DNA of 64,000 nt. Origin: Pseudoneurospora amorphoporcata. Taxonomy: Eukaryota > Ascomycota > Sordariomycetes > Sordariales > Sordariaceae. Shown here piece by piece: positions 1 through 10,064 of this stretch (positions are counted from its first letter, which is position 1; the number at the start of each line of letters is the position of its first letter). Under the pieces are notes generated by a model. It saw nothing but the letters and a program-made list of their open reading frames with translations, did not search any database and was not told the DNA's origin. The DNA lies in assembly GCA_033297205.1 (NCBI GenBank), contig MU859237.1, forward strand, positions 1-64,000, in the 5' to 3' direction. The translations under genes were made by a program, and so were the position numbers.

Positions 1-2083
1 CATCTTCTACCTCGTCGTGTGATGGTGGGGTTGTTTGGTTGTGACAAGCGTGCAGTTAGTGCTACTGATGCCCCCAATTTTTTTCACCACCTGCTTGCCT
101 CCTGCTTCACAGCTTCTGTGACACTGTGAGAGGCCAGACTCCTAAAGACACCCAGCAATTGGAGGACCAGAACCCGGCAAAAGTCAAGATGCTGCTTTGT
201 GTGGAAAGGAAGCGACCCAACTGCGGCCGTGGCATGGCAACGCAACGGGGCCGCTGTGCCTGCCTTAGTGTACTGTGCTGTACTGGGCCCTGGCAGGCCT
301 GGGACCACGGCGTACAGTGTCCCGTCGAGGTGCTGCCGTGGGGGCTGGAGCCATTCCCAATTGGTGTTGATTTGCTGTTGATGCCAATTCGCCTCGAGCA
401 GAACTATCGAGACTTCCATGCCCTTGGCTATGCAGGCAATGGATGGCAGTCACAGTCACAGTCGGGTGCCTCACCTCCAGCAAACATTGACGGCCCGTCT
501 CTTCCACAATGGCGACGGCGATGACATGAAGGAAGAAGAGCTTTCCCACGGCAGGCTTGGGTGTTATATCAACCGTCTCTTATAGATTAAGCTGACGGCC
601 TACTGGCCTGGTATTGGCGAGAGACCGACTCTCGATACATCCAAGAGGAGGTTGATAAGCTTTCTTGTTGAGCTTCCATTAGGTTTGTTAGAAAACCTCC
701 CCGGTCTCATACTGACTTTCAGAGTTACACCCTCACATCATTCATGCCACACAAGCAGTCAACAATAAGTGCCGTATGTTGTCACCGTGGGCTTGAGAAG
801 GCAGATGGATGGCTGTGGTCACCGCATCGAGACCACATACCGCACACTGTCATCTGCTTGTCTTGGAGTCAGATTGCTTGCCAGGTAGCTGAGCAAGGAA
901 CAATCCCATAGATTTGCAGGCGAGATGTGACGATGTCAGCTCCTAGCAAAGCTGTCGAGCGGGATGTACCGCCATCTATACTCTGTTCGTAAATGGGTGT
1001 GCAGTTGCTGCTTGCGAGACATGCATCCCAGGCACGTCCGGAAGCTCGAATCAATGACTTCCTTTCGTCCTTTTCAGTTCTTATATCCAGTTCTCATCGA
1101 CTTCATCTTCAGCCATACTCATCGAGAACTTATTTGATATTGGTTATCTTCACCAATATGGTTTGGCCTCGGCTCATGAGTTCGCAAAAACCATGGAGAT
1201 GCCCGGTAGCGCTCACTTGCCGTGTGGGTGCCGTTGATGGTCGACGTTACTGTGTGACGGGCAAGCATGAGGGGCGGGGGGTTCGACGGGGACTAAGAGG
1301 CACAGGGGGGGGGAGGGATCCCACACCAGGACCCTGGCTGGCCAATATTAAAGGCCGATCAACCGCTGAGCTTGGTGCCTTAGGCCTATCAAGCTTTTTC
1401 CGCATCGCCATGACCATCCGACTTTTTGCCAGCCCATTGACAGTCATCAGAAGCGTCTTGACGTTATTGTGCGCCTTTGACTCTTGACTGGCTTGTTCTC
1501 GAGGCGTTGGCGTTCCTGTCGATTGCTACCTTCGATCACCATCTCCACACGAGAAAAAGGGGAAACTGTTGAGGTCTTCCAATCACGCCGAGACCTTGAG
1601 CCCGCCACCACGGTTGAAGAAGTCACGGGTGGATTCTGCCGAGCAATAGCGGCTGGCGACTTGCTGTGAGCTAGACGGGCGGGTTCTGCAGCTTGCCAAC
1701 TTGTCTTACTGCATGGGTTAAACGTTCATCACATTTACCTGGACAGATACGGCTCTCTCGAACGCCTTTCCGAGTTCCGAATAGCTTATCCCTTCTGGTA
1801 CCGGTTCAGGTTCATCATATATCCCCGAGTCACCCGTCCCGTGTGTTGAGTCGTTTCTCGATTTTGTTTTCTGGTTTTTGCCGTTATCCTCCTTCGATCC
1901 CCCCTCGGTTCTTCACCGATGGCCACCTCACCACCACCCAACGCTTCTTAATCTTTAATTTAGGGGATCCGGTATGTCCTTTTTGAATCAGGTCGAGTAA
2001 GCTGCTTCGTCATTCGACCACGGCTTTCCGTCACCGCGAACCACATACCGCCTCATCAAGACACTCTTTCATCACTCGCCAAC
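1..2083. other. Intergenic region, promoter/leader of the ferric reductase gene
   Basis: I see no convincing gene here. Open frames are short, overlap on both strands and have no recognisable motif. The last 300 bases before the ATG at 2084 are pyrimidine-rich and lack good upstream start codons, as expected of a fungal promoter and 5' leader. A CCAAT-like box followed by TATTAAAG lies near 1340-1352. Confidence 0.5.
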
Positions 2084-4954
2084 ATGGATTCATCAATACC
2101 ACCGGCGCTCAGACGTGCTGCCGACAGCAGTACACAAGCAGTTGGCGATCTAGTAAAACGAATTGCCATCCCACTCAAGCCGAACAGTCCGCCTGGCCTT
2201 GTCCAAGCATTGACAGTTGACCCATGGTCCAAAGCCGGCAAATATGGACTGGGTTGGACGTACTTTTCGCTCGTCATTGTCGGTCTCATCTTGTTCATGA
2301 GAATATGGCACTTTTGGCAGGACAAGATTCGACAAGCGATATACAAGCAAGAGATGGAGGAACACTTTCGACAGCTTTACAGTCTGGAACCAGAGTGGGA
2401 TAGGTCGGCAGCATTGGTTACGGGCATGACAGCAGCAGAATCGAGACGCCATTTCTTCCCCGATGAGCCGCCCCTCGAAGAGAAGAACTTCAAGCCGAAA
2501 GCCCACTTCTCGTCCATCGGCTTTGTTAACGACACATTGGCCCTCTTCCGATGGGTATTTTACCGACCGATCCCCGATATTGTATGGAAGAAACATCGAT
2601 TTACGTTCTCATCCATCTCCGTCCTGTTCTGCGTCTTCGTTTCCATTGCCTTCGTGACGATCTACTGCTTTCTCCAGCAGCCACTCTACTGGCAGAGCAT
2701 TCGATTTGGTTCTCCCCCGGTCGCTATCCGTGCCGGCATGATTGCGGTTGCGATGACCCCCTGGATCGTCGCCACAAGCACAAAGGCCAACCTTCTGACC
2801 CTCGTGACGGGCATTGGCCCCGAGCGCCTCAATGTCTTCCACCGCTGGCTTGGATATTTGTGCCTGTTCCTCTCGTTGGTTCACATGGTCCCGTTCTATG
2901 TGCAGCCGGTATGGGAAGATGGAGGTATGGAGGTCTTCGAAAAGCTGTTTCCCCCAGGCAGCGGAATCATATATGGCTCCGGAATTGCTTGCTTGGTGCC
3001 TTTATGCTGGCTCTGTGTTGGCTCACTCCCTTTCATCCGCCGAAAGGCCTATGAGGTGTTTGTCATACTTCACATTCCGGTTGGCTTGATCTACGTCGCC
3101 TTGCTCTTCTGGCACACCAAGAACTTCTTGTTGTCATGGGGTTATCTGTTCGCTTCCCTTGGCATCTTCCTTGTCTGCAATATTATCCGACTTTTCAACT
3201 TGAACTGGGCGAAACCTTGGCGAATGGCCTGGATGATTGGCGACGAGGCGGCTATCAATATAATGACCGAGAACGCCATCAAAATCACCATCCCGACCCA
3301 GATGCGTTGGAAGCCAGGCCAATACGTTTATCTGCGTATGCCAGGTATCTCACTCTTTGAGAACCATCCCTTCACTATCTCTTCATTGTGCAGCGAAGAC
3401 TTCCCCTCTGAGTACGGCGAGAACTACAGGGATTGCGTGTTGGTCTTCCGGCCGTACGGCGGCTTCACCAAGAAGGTCCTCGACACTGCCATCGAAAAAG
3501 GACCATTTCACACCTACCGAGCTTTTCTCGACGGGCCATATGGAGGCATGCGTCGGGATTTGGCCGCTTTCGATACCTGTATTTTGATTGCAGGTGGCAG
3601 TGGCATTACTTCTCTAATGTCTCAGCTTTTGAACCTCATCAAGAGGATGCGTGACGGAAAGGCCATCACCAAGAAGATTGTGGTCGTGTGGTCACTCAAG
3701 CGTCTCGAGGCCATGGATTGGTTCCGTGAAGAACTCCGTATATGCAGAGAAGCAGCACCTCCTGAGAGTGTGACCTGCAAATTCTTTGTCACGTCGACAC
3801 AGCGCCAACAGCCCAACGCTGGAATACCTCACGGCCGCGCCCCGAGACCATTGAGCAACCTTTTCCACGATAAGCTAGATGGGTTTGTCTCAAACATCGC
3901 TAACAAGCGCAACAGCGCGCTGATTATGGCGGAGGCGCAAGGCGATCCAGAAAGAGAGCGCGAGCTTCGCGCCGAAGACGAGGACCGGATCACCGCGTTG
4001 CCGCAACAAAAATATCTACAACCTCATCACTTTCCTCCTCCGCCTCCAGGACCACCACCTAACCAAAGATACTCCGTTGCTGAGGATACACTCCGCAAGC
4101 TCGAGGGGCGCGATGTTAAGGACCCATCACTTATGAACCCAATCGACAGCAATGACGGCGTCAAGAAGGATGGCGAGTTCCATTTCTCAGCAATTACCCC
4201 ACGACCTGATAAGGCTCCGCACTTCAACTACGCACCACCAGCAGCCAAACAGCGATATAGCCAGTGGCTTGTCCAGACAGGTGGTGATCCCGAATCCCAA
4301 GGTCGGCCCAGCTACGTAACCATGAGAGAGTCTGATTATCAGCATCACCAACAACAAGCGGACCAACAACATGAGCAGCACGAAGAAGGAGTCGAGTACA
4401 ACAACAATCCTTATTCCGGCCAAGAAACCTCACAATTACCCTACCCAATACCATCACCTCCTCCCGGACCTCCACCTGGACACAACCTCACTGGTACGGC
4501 CGAATCAGCTCATGCGCCCCAGGCAACCCAACCGGTCCGTCCCCCTGAACTAGCCCACCTCCGCACCGATAACCTCCCATCAGCAGCCCAGCGGCCCGCA
4601 ACCCGTCCAACCTCCACCTTCGGCCCCCCCTCGGGCTTCGACTTTGGCTTTCCTAACACGCCAACCGAGTTTCAGAAATCGCTCATGCGCTTCGCCTTTC
4701 CCGTGCCGCACCAGATCGATGGCGGCTGGAGCGTCGAGTACGGCCGCCCCGACCTTGGGTACATGCTCAAGGAGTGGGCGACCGGTGGGCCGGACGGCAG
4801 AGGCGTGCTGGGACGCAGGACGGCCGTGTTCGTATGCGGACCGGCGAGCATGCGGGTGGGCGTGGCGAACACGGTGGCTAGACTGCAGGCGGAGATTTGG
4901 GGGGATGATATGCTGGAAGAGATCTTTTTGCATACGGAGAATTATGCTTTGTGA
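2084..4954 (+). CDS. Ferric reductase / NADPH oxidase-type transmembrane flavocytochrome
   Basis: One uninterrupted 956-codon frame. The protein should move electrons from NADPH through FAD and two haems across a membrane, classically to reduce Fe3+ or Cu2+ at the cell surface for uptake. A first membrane segment lies near residues 56-75 and a ferric-reductase-like core at about 170-370. Four histidines, H253/H267 and H330/H344, form two pairs 14 residues apart, the usual bis-haem spacing. The FAD-binding motif HPFTIS is at 428-433, the NADPH-binding GGSGIT at 504-509, and a C-terminal CGP motif near 918-920 completes the nucleotide-binding domain. Between about 570 and 860 sits a long Pro/Gln/His-rich insert that splits that domain, making the protein clearly longer than usual FRE proteins (about 600-750 aa). 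A NOX-type superoxide generator is the alternative; the insert and overall pattern favour the FRE family. No intron signal is needed. Confidence 0.85.
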   Translation: MDSSIPPALRRAADSSTQAVGDLVKRIAIPLKPNSPPGLVQALTVDPWSKAGKYGLGWTYFSLVIVGLILFMRIWHFWQDKIRQAIYKQEMEEHFRQLYSLEPEWDRSAALVTGMTAAESRRHFFPDEPPLEEKNFKPKAHFSSIGFVNDTLALFRWVFYRPIPDIVWKKHRFTFSSISVLFCVFVSIAFVTIYCFLQQPLYWQSIRFGSPPVAIRAGMIAVAMTPWIVATSTKANLLTLVTGIGPERLNVFHRWLGYLCLFLSLVHMVPFYVQPVWEDGGMEVFEKLFPPGSGIIYGSGIACLVPLCWLCVGSLPFIRRKAYEVFVILHIPVGLIYVALLFWHTKNFLLSWGYLFASLGIFLVCNIIRLFNLNWAKPWRMAWMIGDEAAINIMTENAIKITIPTQMRWKPGQYVYLRMPGISLFENHPFTISSLCSEDFPSEYGENYRDCVLVFRPYGGFTKKVLDTAIEKGPFHTYRAFLDGPYGGMRRDLAAFDTCILIAGGSGITSLMSQLLNLIKRMRDGKAITKKIVVVWSLKRLEAMDWFREELRICREAAPPESVTCKFFVTSTQRQQPNAGIPHGRAPRPLSNLFHDKLDGFVSNIANKRNSALIMAEAQGDPERERELRAEDEDRITALPQQKYLQPHHFPPPPPGPPPNQRYSVAEDTLRKLEGRDVKDPSLMNPIDSNDGVKKDGEFHFSAITPRPDKAPHFNYAPPAAKQRYSQWLVQTGGDPESQGRPSYVTMRESDYQHHQQQADQQHEQHEEGVEYNNNPYSGQETSQLPYPIPSPPPGPPPGHNLTGTAESAHAPQATQPVRPPELAHLRTDNLPSAAQRPATRPTSTFGPPSGFDFGFPNTPTEFQKSLMRFAFPVPHQIDGGWSVEYGRPDLGYMLKEWATGGPDGRGVLGRRTAVFVCGPASMRVGVANTVARLQAEIWGDDMLEEIFLHTENYAL

Positions 4955-5549
4955 GCGTGGAAGAAGTGAAGGAGAAGAAAAGCGGCGTTTTATTTTGTTT
5001 TTGCTATGTTTTCAGAGATACCTACTTTGTATGATTTTGCTGGTACCCTTTGTGTTTGCTTGTCAGTTCCAAGTAATTCGTGAGGGAAGAAGAAGACGAT
5101 TGTATCGGAAAAGAGATGCGGCGTTCATCAACTGGGAGGAGAGTTTAGATGGGAGTGAGGGACAGAATGATGATCTTTGCGGGTATCGATGATCATGCCA
5201 CTTTGAGAGTCAGGAATGGATGAGGACGATGAGATACCTGTCACTCGTACGATAAGTCATCTCCTTCGAAGCAGTGAATGTTCTCGGTTGTGAGGTACCT
5301 ACTCTCTATAGTCAACTGACCATCTCATGCACGTATTCCGTCTCTCGACAAAATGATAATAGAGGCAAGTACCATGATACCCAGCATAAAACCCTCCAAT
5401 ACGATGTACATCTGGAAACAAAAGCCAACAAACGTTGTCAACGGAACCAGAAGTGTACTCATCCCTACATCTCCCTCCTCGAACACATCCCCTCACCATC
5501 TACAACCCCCTTCACCTCCCCTCTCCTCCCCCTTCTCCCCCTTCTTCCC
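4955..5549. other. Convergent intergenic region (3' ends)
   Basis: This space lies between the ferric reductase stop (+) and the stop of the Hce2-like gene (-). It should hold both 3' untranslated regions. It contains a pyrimidine-rich stretch at about 5465-5550. No gene seen. Confidence 0.5.
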
Positions 5550-6095
5550 CTACGTATGCCAAATCCCCCACTTAATCGCAAAATTTCTGTCCGGCTTGAT
5601 CACCTGCTTACAATCCATGGTCCCCTTACTGCCCACCTTCTCGCCATTATAAAACGGCAGTTTCAGCGTTTCCTCCACCATCCACACCACATCCAGGTTT
5701 CCGAGCCTCAGCAAATTTCCCCACGTCACTCCTGACGCGCCCTCCACGCCCACCAAGCACGTGCCGTACGAGGCAATGATCTTTTGCTTGGGGGCCGTCA
5801 TCCACTTCCACGACCCGCCGGCGCCGATGTTGATGGCGATTTGCTTGCAGTCGACAGAGAGGGGCGAGTGCTCGGAGGTTTGGTCGATTACGGGACCGTA
5901 GTTCGTGCAGAAGCTCGTGGGACCTTCTTCACGCGGGCCGATGAAGGCGGTGGGGTACTCGACCGGTTCGCGGGGGAAGTAGTGGATGGAGGGGTGGGTG
6001 GCGTTGGGGGTGGTGGTGATGGTGGATGCTGGGAGGGCGAGGACGGTGGAGGAGAGGAAGAGGAGGATGGAGAGGAGGAACTCGTAAGTGATCAT
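5550..6095 (-). CDS. Secreted Hce2/Ecp2-like small protein
   Basis: A single exon of 181 aa from the ATG at 6095. An upstream in-frame ATG at 6242 would put 49 basic residues before the signal peptide, so I prefer the later one. Residues 1-20 form a clear signal peptide (MITYEFLLSILLFLSSTVLA). The mature part has four cysteines (C63, C83, C113, C162), pairing as two disulfides in this family. It carries the family landmarks VDC, SYGTC, a Leu-Asp-Val stretch (LGNLDVVW), GxxGTMDC and a terminal KWGIWHT. That order matches the Hce2 domain (homologs of the Cladosporium effector Ecp2), found in secreted proteins of both pathogens and saprotrophs. Function in a saprotroph is unknown; roles in fungal competition or cell-wall stress have been suggested for the family. 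Nothing appears broken. Confidence 0.7.
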   Translation of the reverse strand: MITYEFLLSILLFLSSTVLALPASTITTTPNATHPSIHYFPREPVEYPTAFIGPREEGPTSFCTNYGPVIDQTSEHSPLSVDCKQIAINIGAGGSWKWMTAPKQKIIASYGTCLVGVEGASGVTWGNLLRLGNLDVVWMVEETLKLPFYNGEKVGSKGTMDCKQVIKPDRNFAIKWGIWHT

Positions 6096-9000
6096 TGTTG
6101 TTGTTGGTTTTGTTCGGTTTTTTCTTGTGAGAGAGTTGCAACGAGAGTGTCTTGTAATGAATGTGAAGCTTGCTGTTGATCCAGTCAAACGAAAGAGCGG
6201 CAAGCTGGAAAATAAATATTCGATGGAGGACAACAGGCACACAATTCAGTCGAACCAAATAGTATTTCGACATTTAGCATTTATACAACTTGCCAAGCGA
6301 TTGTTCATCATCACTTCTCCTGACTTGATTGCTCGAGACAAAGGATGCTGGTCATTGTTGAAAACGTGGTGTTTCCGGGTCTTTGACGGTAGACAATCGC
6401 AAGAACCCCAACCGTTAGTTAGTATTGTGCTTTGTATCATGCGATGCACGACCTGAGAACAACATCTCGAAGAAAAGAATTAAAAATAAAATAACAACGC
6501 TAGCCAAGGCTGTAGGAAAAAAGAGAAAAGAGAAAAGAAAAAAAAAAGGTACAACACCAGGGATTCGCTTAGTCTGGCCCTCCCTCACTGGCTTATCTAT
6601 GGGAGAGCGGACGGGATCCGGAGTTTTCCAGTGGGCATAGTCGTATGTGGTTAATTTTTAACAAAATAGGATCTTATTAATGAGTAATAGTAAAAATGCG
6701 GTAATGCGGTTATCGTGCAGGTGATGTTCAAATTTCAACTTTCCAAACCCGTCCTCGTGATAAAAACATCAAACGCCCAGCCAGTCCCGCATGCCTCATT
6801 CCGCAAAACACTGCCCCCTTTGAATGCCGGCCCAAGCGAATATTGAACCGACAATCGATAGTTATTAATCGCCTAGCTGGGCGTTGTCCTCTTCGCAACT
6901 CGGCACTCCCTCAGCTGAGGCAACCTGACGATTAACCGAGCTGATTTGTATGCGCAAAGCGATGCGATCTTTGGCATCTATCCATTGTGAGGAAAGAAGA
7001 GCCGAAAAGTTCACGATTGCGAAGGACCGGGAACTATGGCAATGATGGCGCGTTAACAATGACGTCCCAACGCCGCTTTTCGGGATCGAACTTCAACCGG
7101 AGTCCGGGAATTCCAGCCAACGGATTATTAGTCGAGCAAAGAGACGTCCAGCAGTATTGTGATAACTGCATTCAGATCGAGCCCAGGAAGACGTTCCCCT
7201 TGACCCAAACTTCCAGTGCACAACCCAGCTTGACAGTTTGGCGGTTGTCGACAAAATTTCAACATTTGCCCGCCACACCTATTTTCACGAGCTTTACTAC
7301 CGAGGGCCTTAGGGTCTACAAAAAGGTTGCATACCTATGGACGGGCTTGGGCATACGGGCAGATTTTTCTCTCTGTGTTAACTACGATATCGGACCTGTC
7401 ATCAAGAACCAGACGCCGAACGTCTTAGTCAATGCGCTTATCCACTGGTACCCAAGACGGTCAAAAATGGATTACTTGGAAGGCAGCACGCTAGACACTA
7501 TTGTGAAGATCTTGATGACCTGCGCTGGATGATGGTATGCTACCACGAACCATCATCCCGACTTTGACTCCGAAGAAGACCAAAAATTTTGATGGATTAC
7601 TGCTACGACGATGTCCAGGCAGGGGTTCAAGGCGTCATTCTCCTCAACCTTGAGAATGCGAACATCGGAGTTCTGGAAAGAAAACCTTTAAAGTCTAATT
7701 TGAGATGGCCGGAAGTCCGTAACCGCTGATATCTCGTCATGGGCCGACTGCACTCACCAGTGGCTCCAGAGTCAAAACATCACGATATCGGTCTTTTTGC
7801 TTGTACCGGAATGGATTCGGCGGGCTCATACACGATACTTGGACTTGAAAGATAACCTTACTGACCAAGGTGAAGCCTAGCTACTTGGATGAAGGTCACT
7901 TTCGGCGTCTCATGTCATCATTTTATTGTGGTAATTTGTATCTTCGAGGCGCCACTCCTGAATCATAACTCGTGGCACCAAAAGTCTCAACCACTTCACT
8001 CACCGCCAATGACCACGAGCCACCAGCGTATCGCTTCAACTACGATTAAAGTTAAGGTTCGCTGGGCTTGTAGCAGATGATGCAAGAACCTCGAAGGGGA
8101 AGGTATGACAGTGGAACGTGTTCGTGGTAACTCTCGTTGCTGATGGTTTCCGGTATTTCTAGGTTTAACGTGATTGCTCAGGGGTAAAGGTAGGTGCGGC
8201 TAACTGGGAAAAGGGGACCACAGAACATTGGGTTTCCGTTCAAATGGCCTGCTTGAAATCCCATTCTTTGTCAGTCTAACTCCCTTGGTCACATGAATGT
8301 ACGGTACTCGACGGTAACACAGATAAACAAACATGCCGACCTACCCACAAGATATGACAACGCTGGGAAACAAGATCCAGCGCGGCTGCTGCCGCCTTGA
8401 AATCGACGTGACAAAGACAGCCGGCGGATAATTCCACCATGGTTAGCATTGGTTGTTCCGGAGTTCCGAGATCGTGAAGCCACCTTTATCTTGTAAACGA
8501 CGTCAACATCGTTTGTTCCATTTTATGAACACGACATTAGCCATCACAAGCCCGCTCCTTTGTACACAGACACGGCGAATACCTGGTTGTTAACAAGATT
8601 GGGATATCCGCTGTCACCTGGATTAGCTTTCCCACCAGTTCGACAGACTCCCATCTTGAGTCCTCTACCGTACAGTATAAGAGAGCGGGAGCCTCAACCG
8701 AGTCCAGCTCCGATCACGGTTCATTGTCACTCCCCGCACATACTCAATACCACGGAGCAAAAAATTACCAGAAAGAGCCAGCTGACCAGTACGGCCCCAG
8801 ATTAACGAAGTGAACATGGTTATACGCTACCGCTCATCCACCGGCCACACACGTCTCATCCTCGTGCGGGTGGTACGAGGCGTGACCTAACTATTGCACA
8901 CAACGGTTGACGAGACCGAACCGACGCAGGGCATGTACAGCGTCGGAACTCACCTGTCAACGGCTGCTCCTTGGCACACGGTCCTACCGCTAAGCAATAT

Positions 9001-10064
9001 TGTGGTAGCTTTGTGTTTCTCACAAATTCGCCATGGTCCATATCAACTCGGGAATCGGAGCCAGTTGAGGTAGCACGGCTCCAACACCAGGCTATCTATA
9101 CCTTGATCATCTCCCAGACACCCAACTTGTGACCAGCGGTATGCACTCTATATTGCGTGCATGCCCATGCCCCCCGTAGCTGAAGCGCCACGCAGGCTTG
9201 GAGCAGCAGGCCTTTGGTCTACCTTTTGCCCCGTGGACCCAGGTGTCGCAGGACAAGAACGGATGGCAACTTCTTCAACGCATGGCAGATTAACCTCAAG
9301 GCAGCGGATACGGGGTGTGCGAGTGCAACAAGCCCGGCTTTTCATTGGGACTTGCAGCCAATTTTATACATCTCATCCCGTCTGGGTCACACAAAATATC
9401 CTTGTGTTACGGAACTCTCCAGGCGGTCTACGGTTTACCCAGTCGGTTGATAGCAGCCAGCAAGTAAGTCTCTGACGGGCAACGGCCGTTGAAACAATGC
9501 ACCGTCTCTTTGGGCTGTGTGCTTTTTCGTGTCCTTAACGCCCAATTTTGCAAGTGTTCGGTGTACGGCTACGGGGATGCGCCGCCAAGGTCAGCCAGTC
9601 CAGGCTCACCTTTGCCCGGGCAGTCGTCCCCAACCACCACGAGAGTTGCACCTTCCGCAGTCAAGATGATACTTTTACCCAACGTCATATTTTACCTACT
9701 TACCTTACTAGTGTCCCGGGACAACCAACAGTGGGTCGAAGCCGAGATCCCGTCTTGCCGGCTGACCTAGGTACCTAACCTCCCGAACAAACAGCTGGTG
9801 CCGCAAACTGAGAACCTGCCGGCATCCCGTCTTCTGATAACCGGAACACCATTCACTAGGAATTTCTACTGTTGCCTGGGCGGATCGTTCACCAGTCCCG
9901 AGGATTGATTTTGCACAAAGGAGCCCGTCGGCATTTCCAATCACCCGACACCGCACCGATATCACTGTCCAAGGTTGTCCAATTGCGGCCGCAGCTGTCT
10001 GGACTCAAATACCTGTGGACTCGACAGACTCGGCAAATAGCCGTCAATGCAACAAGCAAACATC
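6096..10064. other. Gene-poor 4-kb region with possible decayed coding
   Basis: No intact gene could be supported. An AT-rich patch lies at about 6635-6710. Around 7150-7540 peptide-like stretches occur in all three forward frames: a metalloprotease-like FHELYY in one, YGRAWAYG in another, and a 181-codon open frame (6987-7532) in the third. This looks more like the remains of a frameshifted gene than a working one. The rest, to the MFS transporter at 10065, contains only short unrelated ORFs. Confidence 0.4.

Noticed and set aside
126..524. 132-codon plus-strand ORF with an overlapping minus-strand ORF
   Set aside because: No motif, no splice logic, Trp/Cys-rich random composition, and it lies in a promoter-side region.
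6640..6720. RIP-mutated repeat (AT-rich patch), likewise 59400-59460
   Set aside because: Patches are under 100 bp and lack the long TpA-rich, stop-dense character of RIP-affected repeats.
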